Assembly: GCF_016862375.1 (NCBI RefSeq)
Contig: NZ_BOMV01000007.1
Coordinates: 434,001-498,000 of the forward strand
DNA: 64,000 nucleotides
Direction of reading: 5' to 3'
Source: Paractinoplanes rishiriensis
GTDB lineage: Bacteria > Actinomycetota > Actinomycetes > Mycobacteriales > Micromonosporaceae
A model generated the notes under the pieces. It saw nothing but the letters and a program-made list of their open reading frames with translations. It was not told the origin of the DNA and searched no databases. Positions 46,291 to 56,056 of the stretch are shown here, piece after piece (the stretch's first letter is position 1; every line of letters begins with the position of its first letter). A program made the position numbers and the translations under genes.

Positions 46291-46309
46291 CTGAGCAAAA
46301 CCTGAAACC
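46291..46309 (-). promoter_or_regulatory. SARP-type direct repeat before the multicopper oxidase operon
   Basis: CTGAG-CAAAAC-CTGAAACC: two copies with an 11-bp period, 59 bp from the oxidase start. A third CTGA follows 9 bp on at 46311. Two TTCAGG copies (46336-46341 and 46353-46358) lie towards the divergent regulator gene. Confidence 0.62.
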
Positions 46310-46368
46310 CCTGAACTCGCGGTCTCCGCTGCCGATTCAGGCCGGGAGAAACTTCAGGGGAGGCCGGG

Positions 46369-48075
46369 ATGCGGGTCAGGGTCATGGGACAGCTGACGGT
46401 TACCGACGACGACGGTGCCGAGCTGTCGGCCGGGGAACTACCCCGGCGCGCCCGTCAGGTGCTGGCCGTGCTCGCCGCGCGGCACGACCGGATCCAGTCC
46501 AAGGACGCGCTGGCCGATGCGGTCTGGGGCGACGACCTGCCGGGCAACCACGTGGCCGCGCTGGAGCACTACGTCTCGGTGATCCGCCGGCGGCTGCAAC
46601 CGCAGGGCTCGGCGGCGACCAACTTCATCGTGACCCGCAGCGGCGGTTACCTTTTCGACACCACTCGGGCCCACCTCGACCTGGCCGACCTGCGCCGCAG
46701 GGTGCGCGACCTGGACAGCCTCACACCCGGCAGCGCCGAGCGGGTCGCCGTCTACGAGTGCATCCTCCAGCTGGCCCTGGACCTGCCGTTCGCCGAGGAC
46801 CCGTACGCGGATTGGGCCGACTCGGCGCGGACCGAGGTGCAGATCGCCGCGGTCAACGCCCGGCTGGAGATCGCCTCGGCGGTGCTCGAGCGGGACGCCA
46901 CCCGGTCGCTGCGCCTGGCCCAGGAGGCGATCGACCTCAACCCGTTCCTGGAGCCGGCCTACCGGGCCGCCATGGACGCGGCCGTGGCCATGGGCCGGCC
47001 GGACGACGCGCTGCGGTTCTTCGAGCGCTGCCGCAAGGTGCTCAGCGACGAGCTCGGCGTTACGCCGTCGGCGGACCTGCTGCGGCTGCACCGCGAGATC
47101 CGTGCCGAGCGGCAGTCCGAGTCGGCCGGGCCCCGGCAGCCGGCCCCGATGGCCGGCTCCGGCCGGCGGCCGGAGCGGTTCCTCGGCCGGGTTCCCCAGC
47201 TGCGCGTCGTGCTCGAACCGGACGCGCCCAAGGTGGTGCACATCGTCGGCCCGCACGGCTCCGGGAAGTCGGCGTTCCTCGCCGAACTCGCCCGGCACAT
47301 GCCCGGTGCGGTCGGCATCGGCTACGCCGGCCTGGCGATCGGGGTGCACCGGCTCGGCTGGCTGCGGACCGCACTGGTCCAGGTCGGCGCCGGACCGGAC
47401 GTGCTCGCGCTGGTCGACGCCGCGCCGGCCGACACACCCATGCGGCTGGCCGACATCGAGGCGGTCGGCACCACGCTGATCGGCCCCGATCCGGTCTTCC
47501 TGGCGGTGGACGACGCGGCCGAGCTGGACCGGGCGAGCGTGGCCGAGCTGGCCTGGCTGTCCCGGCACTGCCCCAACCTGTACCTGGTGCTGACCTACTG
47601 CTACCCGTCCGAGATCACCAGCAAGCCGGTGGCCGGCCTGGGTACCCCGGTGGTGCTGCGGCTGGAACCGCTCACCGAGACCGAACTGGCACCGCTGGGC
47701 GACGAGGCCGCGCTGATCCGTACCGGCGGGATCCCGGCGCTGGTCGCGGTGGCGCACCGGCCGCACGAGATCGCCTCGGGGGTGGGCATGCAGACGGCCC
47801 GCGGCCGTACCCGGTGGATGCCGGACCCGGCCTGGGACGTGCTGCGCTACTGCGCGGTGCTCGGTCCACTGACCGCGGCCGATCTGGCCACGCTGACCGG
47901 GCATCCGCAGACCGACGTGCTGTCCTGGATCGACCACCTGGTGCACGCGCACCTGCTGATCGAGGGCCAGAACGGAGAAGTCGGCCACCGCAGCTCGCTC
48001 ATTCGCGATGCGGTGGCCGACCAGGTGTCCGAAGCGTCCAGCCGGCATTTACGGGACCGGCTGGCCGCCTCCTAA
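46369..48075 (+). CDS. BTAD/SARP-type transcriptional regulator with NTPase domain
   Basis: The 568-residue protein has an N-terminal OmpR-like winged helix (LPRRARQVLAVLAARHDRI, VSVIRRRLQ, SGGYLF), a bacterial transcriptional activator (BTAD) domain (residues ~95-245) and an NTPase-like domain with a P-loop GPHGSGKS (~290) and AVDDAAELDRAS. This is the AfsR/SARP class of activators that bind 11-bp-spaced direct repeats. GGGGAGG lies 5 nt before the ATG. It is divergent from the multicopper oxidase and convergent (5 bp) with the PKD protein, in the centre of the secreted-protein cluster. Confidence 0.87.
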   Translation: MRVRVMGQLTVTDDDGAELSAGELPRRARQVLAVLAARHDRIQSKDALADAVWGDDLPGNHVAALEHYVSVIRRRLQPQGSAATNFIVTRSGGYLFDTTRAHLDLADLRRRVRDLDSLTPGSAERVAVYECILQLALDLPFAEDPYADWADSARTEVQIAAVNARLEIASAVLERDATRSLRLAQEAIDLNPFLEPAYRAAMDAAVAMGRPDDALRFFERCRKVLSDELGVTPSADLLRLHREIRAERQSESAGPRQPAPMAGSGRRPERFLGRVPQLRVVLEPDAPKVVHIVGPHGSGKSAFLAELARHMPGAVGIGYAGLAIGVHRLGWLRTALVQVGAGPDVLALVDAAPADTPMRLADIEAVGTTLIGPDPVFLAVDDAAELDRASVAELAWLSRHCPNLYLVLTYCYPSEITSKPVAGLGTPVVLRLEPLTETELAPLGDEAALIRTGGIPALVAVAHRPHEIASGVGMQTARGRTRWMPDPAWDVLRYCAVLGPLTAADLATLTGHPQTDVLSWIDHLVHAHLLIEGQNGEVGHRSSLIRDAVADQVSEASSRHLRDRLAAS

Positions 48076-48080
48076 CTCAT

Positions 48081-50204
48081 TCAGTTGGTGACGTTGACCG
48101 GGAAGGCCAGCGTCCGGGCACCCGTCGTGGAGATCAGGCTGATCGTGGTGGCACCGGCCGGCTGTGGTCCGGTGACCCGGATGCTGAACGCACCGGCGGC
48201 GTCGGTGTTGGCGGTGCCGATCACCCGGCCGGTCAGCGCGTTGCCGACCACCGCGGTGACCCGCTGCCCGGCGACCAGCGTGGTGTTGCCGGAGATCCGC
48301 CATTCGTTGTTACCGGTGCGGTAGCGGACCGCCATGCCGGCGAACGCGTCCGGCTGCGGGGTGATCACCACGCGGTCGGTAGTGGTACCGGCCGGGTTCG
48401 TGGTGGTCAGCTCCAGGGTGACCGCCTCGTTGTTGTAGACGAACCCGGCGTTCGGTCCGGGTGCGGCCGGCAGGGCGTGCACCGGGAAGGTGAACGACGG
48501 CCGCGAGGTGGTGGCGCCGGTGATGCTCACCAACGGACCGGAGACCTGCCGCCAGGAGTAGGTCTCGGCACCGGTGGTGGCGCTGCCGTTCAGGTTGACC
48601 ACCCGGCCGCGGATCGCCGACTGGTCCGGGCCCGCGTTCGCACCGGGCAGGGCCGCGCCCACCACGGTGACGCTCACCGTGACCGGAGTGGCCGCGCCAC
48701 CCGGACCGGACACCGCGAGGCGGAACGTGTACGTGCCGGTAACGGACGGGACGAACGTGGCGTTCGCCTGGTTCGCGTTGGTCAGCGTGACCGCCGGGCC
48801 TCCGGTCTGGGTCCAGGTAAAGGTGTCGATCTCACCGGTCGAGCCGGAACCGTCCAGCCGCACGGTCTGGCCCACGATCGGGCCGGCGTCCGGGCTGGCG
48901 GCGACCGCCACCGGTGCGGCCGGCGCGAACGTACCGCCGGCACCGACCAGCGGCACCGTGGTCGAGCCGCCCTTGGCCGAGGTGACCGTGACGGTCGGCG
49001 GCGGCGCGGTCACTCCGGTGAACGCGGTGCTGGTGAGCGCGCCGAAGCCGGTCACGGTCAGCGCCGGGTTGGTCAGCCGGTCGCTGGAACGGGCCCGGAC
49101 GAGCAGGGTCCGGGCGTCCGAGTCATACCGGACCTCCTCGACCCAGACCATGTCGGTGGCCGACCTGGTCTTGCGCGCCACCGGGTTGTCACCCGTGTTG
49201 ACCACCTCGATCATGGTCCCGTTCGGCATCGGCCCGGTGATCGGGAAGCGGCCGTAGTACCGGGCCCCGCTGCTGCGCAGCCGGGTGGAGCGGTACCCCA
49301 GGGTGGTGTTGCCGACGACGTCGATGCTCTGGCCTGCCTCGCTGGTGGCGAAGACGTCGAGCGAGCCGGTGCCGTCCGGGTTGAGCGAGTACGTCGCCTG
49401 GGACAGATCGACGCCGGAGTTCACCGCGAGCCGGCCCTGGACGCTGAACAGGTCGGTGAAGCCCATCTGGGCGAGCACCGCACCGGTCGTCGGGTTGAGC
49501 CGCTCGATCCGGATGAAGTTGGTGCCGTACGGGCTGCCGACGATCCGGTGCTCCACGCCCGGGTCGCCGGTGTAACCGGCCGGCGCGGCCGGCGCAACGG
49601 CCGGGTCCCAGCGCAGGAATGGACCCACCCGGCTGTTCATGGCGAGGCCGAAGTTGCCGGCCGCGATGCCGATGTCCTCGGTCATGTTGACGCCGCGGTC
49701 GTCGGCCACGATGTCGTCGATGCCGTACGGGTGGGTGATCCGGTACCGCTCGCCCTGGTTGGCGTCGAACCGGATCCGGACGCGGCCGAAGACGATCTGG
49801 TCGCCCTCCGCCGCGACCTCACCGGCGAACGCGCCCTCGAGGTCCAGCCCGATCCCGGCGTCGACCCCGTTGGTCATGGTCAGCTCGGCGCCGGCCAGTT
49901 GGTAGAAGAACTCGCCCGGGAAGTTGTCCGGCCAGGAGACCGGAGCGTCCGGGTCGGGCAGTTCGTCGGCGGCCGCCGGGCACAGCGGGTCCTCGACGGT
50001 GACACAGGCCTCCAGCCGGAGGCCGTTGCTGTCCCGGTACCAGGCCGGGAAGCCGTTCTCGGCGATCGGCCCGACCTCCACCAGCCGTCCTGTTCGTGGT
50101 GTGGCGGGTGTGACCGGGACGGCGATCGCCACCCCGGCCAGTGGACCGGCGATGGCGAACGCCACCCCCAGCCCGAAAGCCATACGTCCCAGCGATTTCC
50201 TCAT
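48081..50204 (-). CDS. Exported protein with PKD domains
   Basis: The 707-residue protein has a signal sequence (GVAFAIAGPLAGVAIA). The N-terminal half (residues ~45-360) is a beta-rich module with EACVTVEDPLCP and RYRITHPYGIDDI. Two PKD/Ig-like repeats follow (ASPDAGPIVGQTVRLDGSGS and ANAGPDQSAIRGRVVNLNGS), then a C-terminal module with NNEWRISGNTTLV resembling domains seen next to copper or heme oxidases. GGGGAG lies 4 nt before the ATG. No sortase motif or anchor is visible, so it is probably released or bound to matrix. Confidence 0.82.
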   Translation of the reverse strand: MRKSLGRMAFGLGVAFAIAGPLAGVAIAVPVTPATPRTGRLVEVGPIAENGFPAWYRDSNGLRLEACVTVEDPLCPAAADELPDPDAPVSWPDNFPGEFFYQLAGAELTMTNGVDAGIGLDLEGAFAGEVAAEGDQIVFGRVRIRFDANQGERYRITHPYGIDDIVADDRGVNMTEDIGIAAGNFGLAMNSRVGPFLRWDPAVAPAAPAGYTGDPGVEHRIVGSPYGTNFIRIERLNPTTGAVLAQMGFTDLFSVQGRLAVNSGVDLSQATYSLNPDGTGSLDVFATSEAGQSIDVVGNTTLGYRSTRLRSSGARYYGRFPITGPMPNGTMIEVVNTGDNPVARKTRSATDMVWVEEVRYDSDARTLLVRARSSDRLTNPALTVTGFGALTSTAFTGVTAPPPTVTVTSAKGGSTTVPLVGAGGTFAPAAPVAVAASPDAGPIVGQTVRLDGSGSTGEIDTFTWTQTGGPAVTLTNANQANATFVPSVTGTYTFRLAVSGPGGAATPVTVSVTVVGAALPGANAGPDQSAIRGRVVNLNGSATTGAETYSWRQVSGPLVSITGATTSRPSFTFPVHALPAAPGPNAGFVYNNEAVTLELTTTNPAGTTTDRVVITPQPDAFAGMAVRYRTGNNEWRISGNTTLVAGQRVTAVVGNALTGRVIGTANTDAAGAFSIRVTGPQPAGATTISLISTTGARTLAFPVNVTN

Positions 50205-50270
50205 CGAGCTCCCCAACCTAGATCGGCACCTGCAACGGGGAGGACCCTGTCGCTGATGCCTCACGTCCGG

Positions 50271-50289
50271 CTGAGGTCCGGCTGAAACC
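50271..50289 (-). promoter_or_regulatory. SARP-type direct repeat before the PKD-protein gene
   Basis: CTGAG-GTCCGG-CTGAAACC: two copies with an 11-bp period (the larger unit GTCCGGCTGA is itself repeated at 50265 and 50276), 67 bp before the start. It shares CTGAG-N6-CTGAAACC with the multicopper oxidase site. Confidence 0.62.
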
Positions 50290-50308
50290 GCTCGATGATC
50301 TTGCTGAA

Positions 50309-52798
50309 CTACTTCAGGATGTCATTCACGCAGCGCAAAACGGGCCGGCTGGTCAAGGCCGCCAGGTCGAGCGGGTCCCCGCCACGCACCGTGAAGGTCA
50401 CCGACTCGCCGGGCAGCAGCGTGACGCCGGCCCGGTCCACTTCGGCACCGGGGTCGAGCCGGTCGGGATAGAGCGTGAGCGCGCGCAGAATCGTCCCGGC
50501 CGTCACGGTTACCGACGAGTCACCGACCTCGGTGCGGAACTCCGGGGCCGGCCACGCGATGTCCTTGTCGGCGGCGAAGAACCACCAGGCTCGTTCGTCA
50601 CCGCAGTCCGCAACGATCAGTTCGGTCGCCGGGTCGTCCGCGGTCGCCACCTCGGCCGGCAGCGGCAACGTCACCGCGCCGCCCGGCTCGACGGTGGCCG
50701 CCAGGTCGGCGCCGGCCAGCACCTCGCCGGCCAGGTTGCGCCGGGTCACGATGGCCGTCACGGTCCACGGCCCGGTGCCGTCGTTGACCGCGACCAGCGC
50801 CGGTGGACCGTCCGGCGGGACCACCGCGCCGGGTTCCACCGGCCGGTCCGGTCCGCCCGGGGTGATCTCCCGGCCGCTGCGCGGCTGCAAGGTCAAAAGC
50901 CGGTCGGCGTACGCGTCGCGCAGCGCGAACCAGAGCGGCTTCTTCCGGCCGTCGCCGTCGACCGCGGCCCACGAGGTCACCGGCCAGCAGTCGTTGAGCT
51001 GCCACATGATGGTGCCCATGCACAGCGGGCGCAGCGACCGGAAGTGCTCGATCCCGAACGCCAGGGCGCGCGCCTGGTTGAGCTGGGTGAGGTAGTGCCA
51101 GTCGTCGAAGTCGCGCGGCGGCGGCAGGTGGTTGGCCAGGCCGCGGGCCAGTTTCGCGTCGCCGTCGGCGGCCTTCTGGTGGTGCACCATGCCGGGCGAG
51201 TCCGGGGCGAGCGGGTCGTCGGACAGGGCCCGCCGCAGCGTCGCGTAGGCGGGCGGGGCCTGGAAGCCGAACTCCGCCACGAACCGCGGCCGGTAGGTGG
51301 CGTACTTCGTGTAGTCGTCGGTGTTCCACACGTCCCAGACGTGCGTGGTGCCGGCCGCCGGGTCGTTCGGGTGCCGGTCCGGGGTGCCGGCGTACGGGCT
51401 GCCGGGCCAGTACGGCCGGGACGGGTCCAGCTCGGCCACGATCCGGGGCAGCAGCCGGTGGTAGTAGCCGGAGCCCCAGGTGCGTCCGTTGAGGACCGGT
51501 TTCCAGCCCCAGTCCTCGTACCCCCACAGGTTTTCGTTGTTGCCGGTCCACATCACCAGGCTGGGACGGGCCGCCAGCCGCACCACGTTCTCCCGCGCCT
51601 CGGCCTCGATCTCGCCGGCCAGCGGCTCCTCCTCGGGATAGGCCGCGCAGGCGAAGAGGAAGTCCTGCCCGACCAGGAAGCCCATCTCGTCGGCCAGGTC
51701 GTAGAAGTCCTCGGACTCGTACCGGCCGCCGCCCCACACCCGCAGGTAGTTGACGTTGGCGTCGGCGGCCTGCCGGAACCGGGTCGCCAGCCGGTCGCGG
51801 GTGATCCGGTCGGCGAACACGTCGTCCGGGATCCAGTTGACGCCGCGCACGAACACCGGCACGTCGTTGACCACCAGGGTGAACGCGTCGTCCGCGGTGT
51901 CGATCCGGACCGAGCGGAAGCCGACCCGGCGGGACCAGGTGTCCAGCCGCTCCCCCGCCGCCGAGTCGACCGTCAGCTCCAGGTCGTAGAGGTGCTGCTC
52001 GCCGTAGCCGCGGGGCCACCACAGCTCGGGCTCGTCGACGGTGAGGATCAGCAGGGCCTCGATGCCGTCCACTGTGGCCTGTGCGACCCGGCCGGCGACT
52101 CTCCCATCGATTTGCATGGGTTTTCCGCCGCGGGTCAGCACAGCCCGGATCGTCACCGGTTCCTCGGCCGCCCGCTCGAGTCTGACCCTCAGTTCCACCC
52201 GGCCCACGCCGCGCGCCACCGTGACCTGCGGCCGGACCTCGGCGAGCCGGGCCACCCGCCACGAGTGCAGGCCGATCGGCTGCCAGACGCCGGCGGTCAC
52301 CAGCGTCGGCCCCCAGTCCCAGCCGAAGTTGCAGGCCTGCTTGCGGATGAAGTTGAACGGCTCGGCGTACGCGCTGGGCCGGTCGCCCAGCTCGCGCTGC
52401 AACGCCTCGGCGTACCCGTACGGGCTGCTGAATTTGATCTTCAATTCGTTGTCGCCCGGACGCAGCAGGGGCCGCACGTCGAACCGGTAGCTCCGGTGCA
52501 TGTTGGCGGTGCGGCCCACCGCCTCGCCGTTCACCTCGACGTCCGCGACGGTGTCGAGCCCGGCGCAGACGAGGTCGATCCGCGGCGCGTCGAGGTCCGT
52601 GCGGAACGAGGTGCGGTAGGTCCAGTCGGTACGCCCGATCCAGGCCTGCTTGGTCTCGTTCTCGTCCAGGTACGGGTCCTCGACCCGCCCGGCTGCGAGC
52701 AGGTCGGTGTGCACGCAGCCGGGCACCTTCGCCGGCAGGTCTGCCACGTCCGCGCCGGAGATCGTCCAGCCGTCGTGCAGGGGGTGGTACTCGGTCAC
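50309..52798 (-). CDS. Beta-mannosidase (GH2)
   Basis: The 829-residue protein has the GH2 arrangement: sugar-binding domain, Ig-like domain and TIM barrel. The acid/base Glu lies in MWTGNNENLWGYEDW and the nucleophile Glu in FVAEFGFQ, which fit beta-mannosidases. The GTG start has AAGGAG 4 nt upstream. It is the last gene of the transporter operon (22 nt after the permease), so it hydrolyses imported manno-oligosaccharides in the cytoplasm. Confidence 0.92.
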   Translation of the reverse strand: MTEYHPLHDGWTISGADVADLPAKVPGCVHTDLLAAGRVEDPYLDENETKQAWIGRTDWTYRTSFRTDLDAPRIDLVCAGLDTVADVEVNGEAVGRTANMHRSYRFDVRPLLRPGDNELKIKFSSPYGYAEALQRELGDRPSAYAEPFNFIRKQACNFGWDWGPTLVTAGVWQPIGLHSWRVARLAEVRPQVTVARGVGRVELRVRLERAAEEPVTIRAVLTRGGKPMQIDGRVAGRVAQATVDGIEALLILTVDEPELWWPRGYGEQHLYDLELTVDSAAGERLDTWSRRVGFRSVRIDTADDAFTLVVNDVPVFVRGVNWIPDDVFADRITRDRLATRFRQAADANVNYLRVWGGGRYESEDFYDLADEMGFLVGQDFLFACAAYPEEEPLAGEIEAEARENVVRLAARPSLVMWTGNNENLWGYEDWGWKPVLNGRTWGSGYYHRLLPRIVAELDPSRPYWPGSPYAGTPDRHPNDPAAGTTHVWDVWNTDDYTKYATYRPRFVAEFGFQAPPAYATLRRALSDDPLAPDSPGMVHHQKAADGDAKLARGLANHLPPPRDFDDWHYLTQLNQARALAFGIEHFRSLRPLCMGTIMWQLNDCWPVTSWAAVDGDGRKKPLWFALRDAYADRLLTLQPRSGREITPGGPDRPVEPGAVVPPDGPPALVAVNDGTGPWTVTAIVTRRNLAGEVLAGADLAATVEPGGAVTLPLPAEVATADDPATELIVADCGDERAWWFFAADKDIAWPAPEFRTEVGDSSVTVTAGTILRALTLYPDRLDPGAEVDRAGVTLLPGESVTFTVRGGDPLDLAALTSRPVLRCVNDILK

Positions 52799-52820
52799 GA
52801 CACTCCTTGTCGGACGCCCG

Positions 52821-53663
52821 TCAGGACTTGACGGCGCCTTCCATGATTCCCCGGACGATCTGGCGTCCGCCGATGAGCAGCAGGATGATCAGCGGCAGGG
52901 TCGCCGCGAACGCGCCGGCCAGTACCCGGCGGTAGATCACGTAGTTGCCGCTCGCCAGGTCGGAGAGCGCCACCATCGAGGTGGGGAAGTCGGTGCCGTT
53001 CAGCGTGATGAGCGGCCACTGGAAGTCGTTCCAGGCCATCACGAAGGTGAGCAGGCCGAGCACCGCGAGAGCCGGCCGGATCGCCGGGACCACGATGCTC
53101 CAGTAGACACGCATCGTCAGAGCGCCGTCGATGCGGGCCGACTCGACCAGCTCGTCCGGTACCGCGTGGGCGATGAACTGTCGCATGTAGAACACGCCGA
53201 ACGCGCTCACCAGGCCGGGGGCGATGACCGCCAGCAGGGTGCCGTTCCAGCCCAGTTCGCCCATCAGGATGTACAGCGCCACGACGCCCAGCTGGCTCGG
53301 CACGGTCAGGGTCAGGATCACCACGACCATGAGGGCGTTACGGCCCTTGAACCGGAGCTTGGCGAACGCGAAGCCGGCCAGCGAGCAGAAGAACAGCGTG
53401 GCCGCCGTGATCACGCTGGACACCACGAAGCTGTTGATCAGCGACGCGGTGAAGTAGACGTTCTGGAGGGTGAAGACCTCGTTCAGGTTGGTCATCAGCT
53501 CGCCGCCGGGGATCACCGACGGCGGGATGCTGGACACGGCCTCGTCGGTGCTCGTCGCGATGACGAACATCCAGTACACCGGGAACGCCGAGAAGAGCAT
53601 CACGACGATCAGGCCCAGGTAGGTGACCGGTGTTCCCCGGGTGTCCTGCGGGGCCCGGTTCAC
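52821..53663 (-). CDS. Carbohydrate ABC transporter permease (MalG-like)
   Basis: The 280-residue permease has about six membrane segments (LIVVMLFSAFPVYWMFV at the start, LALVAVVIL-type helices) and the EAA loop ELVESARIDGALTMRVYWSIVVP. The GTG at 53663 with GAGG 6 nt upstream is taken as start, 8 bases after the stop of the partner permease. Confidence 0.92.
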   Translation of the reverse strand: MNRAPQDTRGTPVTYLGLIVVMLFSAFPVYWMFVIATSTDEAVSSIPPSVIPGGELMTNLNEVFTLQNVYFTASLINSFVVSSVITAATLFFCSLAGFAFAKLRFKGRNALMVVVILTLTVPSQLGVVALYILMGELGWNGTLLAVIAPGLVSAFGVFYMRQFIAHAVPDELVESARIDGALTMRVYWSIVVPAIRPALAVLGLLTFVMAWNDFQWPLITLNGTDFPTSMVALSDLASGNYVIYRRVLAGAFAATLPLIILLLIGGRQIVRGIMEGAVKS

Positions 53664-53671
53664 GTATGACC

Positions 53672-54658
53672 TCACCGGTCTCCTCCGATGCGCTTGGTGA
53701 GCAGGGTGTTGACGCCGGCCACGATCAGGATGATCAGGAAGAGCGCCCAGGACATGGCGGCCGCGTAACCCAGGTTGAGGTCCTTCCAGCCGACCTTGTA
53801 GATCAGCTGCGCGATCGTCTGGAACTGGCCGTTCGAGCCGCCGGAGGCCGACTGCGGGTTCTCGTCGAACATCATCGGCTCGTTGAACAGCTGGAGTCCG
53901 CCGATGGTCGACAGGATCACGGTGAACACCACGACCGGCTGGATCATCGGCACGGTGATCTGCCAGAGCTGGCGCCACGGGCTGGCGCCGTCGACGGCCG
54001 CCGCCTCGTACACGTCCTTGGGGATCGACTGCATGGCCGAGAGGTAGAGCAGCGCGTTGTAGCCGATCCACTTCCAGTTGACCATCGTGGCGATGGCGAT
54101 CCAGCTGCTCCACTTGAAGGCGCGCCAGTCGAGCGGGGCCTCCTCGCCGAAGCCGACCAGCGAGAGGAACCAGTTGGCCATGCCGTTGTCGCGCGAGAAG
54201 AAGACGGCGAAGACCAGGGTCGAGGCCACCACGGGGGTGAGGTACGGCAGCAGGACGCCAATCCGCCACCAGGTGGTCGCCCGCAGCTTGCGGTTCAGCA
54301 GGTTCGCGATGATCAGCGCGGCCAGCAGCTGCGGCACGCTGGACAGGATGAAGATGCCGAACGTGTTGTAGAGCGCGTTCCAGAAGTCGGAGTCGGTCAG
54401 CAGCTTCGTGAAGTTCTCGACGCCCGCCCAGCCGGTCTTCTCCGGGTCGTCCAGTCGCCAGTGCCGGAGGGACACGATCGCGTTGAAGATGATCGGGAAC
54501 AACCCGAAGATCGCGAAGAGGATGAAGAACGGCGCGATGAAGATGTACGGGATCAGCTTGGTGTCGAAGCGATAGAGCCATAGCTTGGCCCAGCCCGGCT
54601 TCTTCGGGGGCGCCGCGTGTTGCGGCGTGGGCCTGAGCTGAGTGAGGGACACGGCCAC
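53672..54658 (-). CDS. Carbohydrate ABC transporter permease (MalF-like)
   Basis: The 328-residue permease has YIFIAPFFILFAIFGLFPII near the N-terminus and the EAA loop DVYEAAAVDGASPWRQLWQITVP. It pairs with the MalG-like protein. An ATPase subunit is not in the window; as in many actinomycetes a shared MsiK-type ATPase probably serves it. Confidence 0.92.
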   Translation of the reverse strand: MAVSLTQLRPTPQHAAPPKKPGWAKLWLYRFDTKLIPYIFIAPFFILFAIFGLFPIIFNAIVSLRHWRLDDPEKTGWAGVENFTKLLTDSDFWNALYNTFGIFILSSVPQLLAALIIANLLNRKLRATTWWRIGVLLPYLTPVVASTLVFAVFFSRDNGMANWFLSLVGFGEEAPLDWRAFKWSSWIAIATMVNWKWIGYNALLYLSAMQSIPKDVYEAAAVDGASPWRQLWQITVPMIQPVVVFTVILSTIGGLQLFNEPMMFDENPQSASGGSNGQFQTIAQLIYKVGWKDLNLGYAAAMSWALFLIILIVAGVNTLLTKRIGGDR

Positions 54659-54674
54659 TCCTAAGTAAGGCCAG

Positions 54675-54700
54675 AGCGGGGCGGCATCAGCCGCCCCGCT
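54675..54700 (-). other. Intercistronic stem-loop between binding-protein and permease genes
   Basis: An 11-bp perfect stem AGCGGGGCGGC/GCCGCCCCGCT with an ATCA loop. Such hairpins after a solute-binding gene usually stabilise its mRNA or reduce downstream expression. Confidence 0.65.
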
Positions 54701-54718
54701 GCTGGGGTGTTCTTCAGA

Positions 54719-56008
54719 TCAGGAGTTGGCGGCCTTCTCAGCTGCCTTCACTGCCTCGGCCCACGCGGCGTCGGACTTGAGGCCACCCTGCTGGACGCGG
54801 GTGATGACGTTCTCCACGGCAACGCGGGTCGGGCCGTTCTTCTTGCCCAGGTACTGCGGCTTGAGGGCCTCAGCGGTGGCGGCGAAGATCTGGCCGGTCG
54901 GAGCGTTGCTCATGAACTCGTGCTTGAACTCGAGCACGTTGGTGTCCTTGTACAGAGCCGGCTGCGACGGCAGGTTACCGACGGTCTTGAAGACCTCGAT
55001 CTGCTGCTCGGGGGCGACCAGCCACTTCACGAAGTCGGCCGCGGCGTCGACGTTCTTGCCCTGGGCCGGAACGGTCCACCACGAGCCACCCCAGTTACCG
55101 CCACCGCCCGGGATCGCGGCGATGTCCCACTTGCCCTTCTGGTTGGGGGCGGTGGTCTGGATGTGGCCGAGCATCCACGCCGGGCAGGCGAGGACGGCGA
55201 ACTGGTCCTTCTTGAAGCCCTGGTCCCAGTTCGGCTGGAAGCTGGCCAGGTTCGCCGAGATCTTGGCGTCGATCGCCTTCAGAGCCACGTCGAACGCGAC
55301 CTTCGGGCCACCCTCCATCTGCAGCTTCTCGGACTCGTCAAAGAAGCCGACCGGCTGCTGGGCGAGCACCGGGTTGAACAGGTTGGTGCCGGAGTCGACG
55401 AACTTCTTGCCGGTCTTGGCGGTGTACTGCTTGCCGACCTCGATGAACTGGTCCCAGTCCGTCCAGAGCTTGCTGACCGCCTCGCGGTCCTTGGGCAGGC
55501 CGGCCTTCTCGAACAGGTCCGAGCGGTAGCACATGGCCAGGCCGCCGACGTCGGTGCCGAGACCGATCAGCTTGCCGTCCGCGGACTTCGCCAGGTTGTA
55601 CTTCCAGGGCAGGTACTTCGCCTCGTACTCGGCGCCGCCCTTGTCCAGCAGGTTGACGAACTTGTCAGCCTGGGCCCGCATCTGCACGATGAAGCCCTCG
55701 TCGACCGCCGAGATGTCCGGCGCGCCGTTGCCGGCCACCAGCTTCTTCTGCAGGTCCTCGTGCTGGGCGTTGTACTCGCCCGAGTTGAGCTCGATCTTGA
55801 TGTTCGGGTTGGCCGCCTCGTACTTCGTCTTGAGCGCGTCCAGGCCCATGTCGCCCCAGAAGGCGATCTTGAGCGTGATCTGGCCCTGAGCAGCCTTGTT
55901 GTCGCCGTCGCCCTCAAGGCTCTGGCCGCTACAGCCCGCCAGGGCCAGCGCCGTTGCAAGGCCTGCTGCGACAGTGACGCGCAGACCCCGTTTGCCAAGC
56001 CGTTCCAT
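54719..56008 (-). CDS. Extracellular solute-binding lipoprotein
   Basis: The 429-residue protein has a lipobox ALALAGCSGQ and the family-1 solute-binding layout (LKIAFWGDMGLDALK, DISAVDEGFIVQM, WDIAAIPGGGGNWGGSWW). It binds the transported glycan, probably mannoside-related given the linked beta-mannosidase. GGAGG lies 4 nt before the ATG and a good promoter lies about 50 bp upstream. Confidence 0.92.
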   Translation of the reverse strand: MERLGKRGLRVTVAAGLATALALAGCSGQSLEGDGDNKAAQGQITLKIAFWGDMGLDALKTKYEAANPNIKIELNSGEYNAQHEDLQKKLVAGNGAPDISAVDEGFIVQMRAQADKFVNLLDKGGAEYEAKYLPWKYNLAKSADGKLIGLGTDVGGLAMCYRSDLFEKAGLPKDREAVSKLWTDWDQFIEVGKQYTAKTGKKFVDSGTNLFNPVLAQQPVGFFDESEKLQMEGGPKVAFDVALKAIDAKISANLASFQPNWDQGFKKDQFAVLACPAWMLGHIQTTAPNQKGKWDIAAIPGGGGNWGGSWWTVPAQGKNVDAAADFVKWLVAPEQQIEVFKTVGNLPSQPALYKDTNVLEFKHEFMSNAPTGQIFAATAEALKPQYLGKKNGPTRVAVENVITRVQQGGLKSDAAWAEAVKAAEKAANS

Positions 56009-56056
56009 TGCGCCTCCACAGAGGAGTGAATTTACTGAACCGGGTAAGTTCAGGAG

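Noticed and set aside
46758..50285. A long plus-strand frame spanning the BTAD gene end and the PKD gene
   Set aside because: It crosses two well-supported genes in other frames, has no motif and shows the random Arg/Gly-rich composition of GC-rich shadows.
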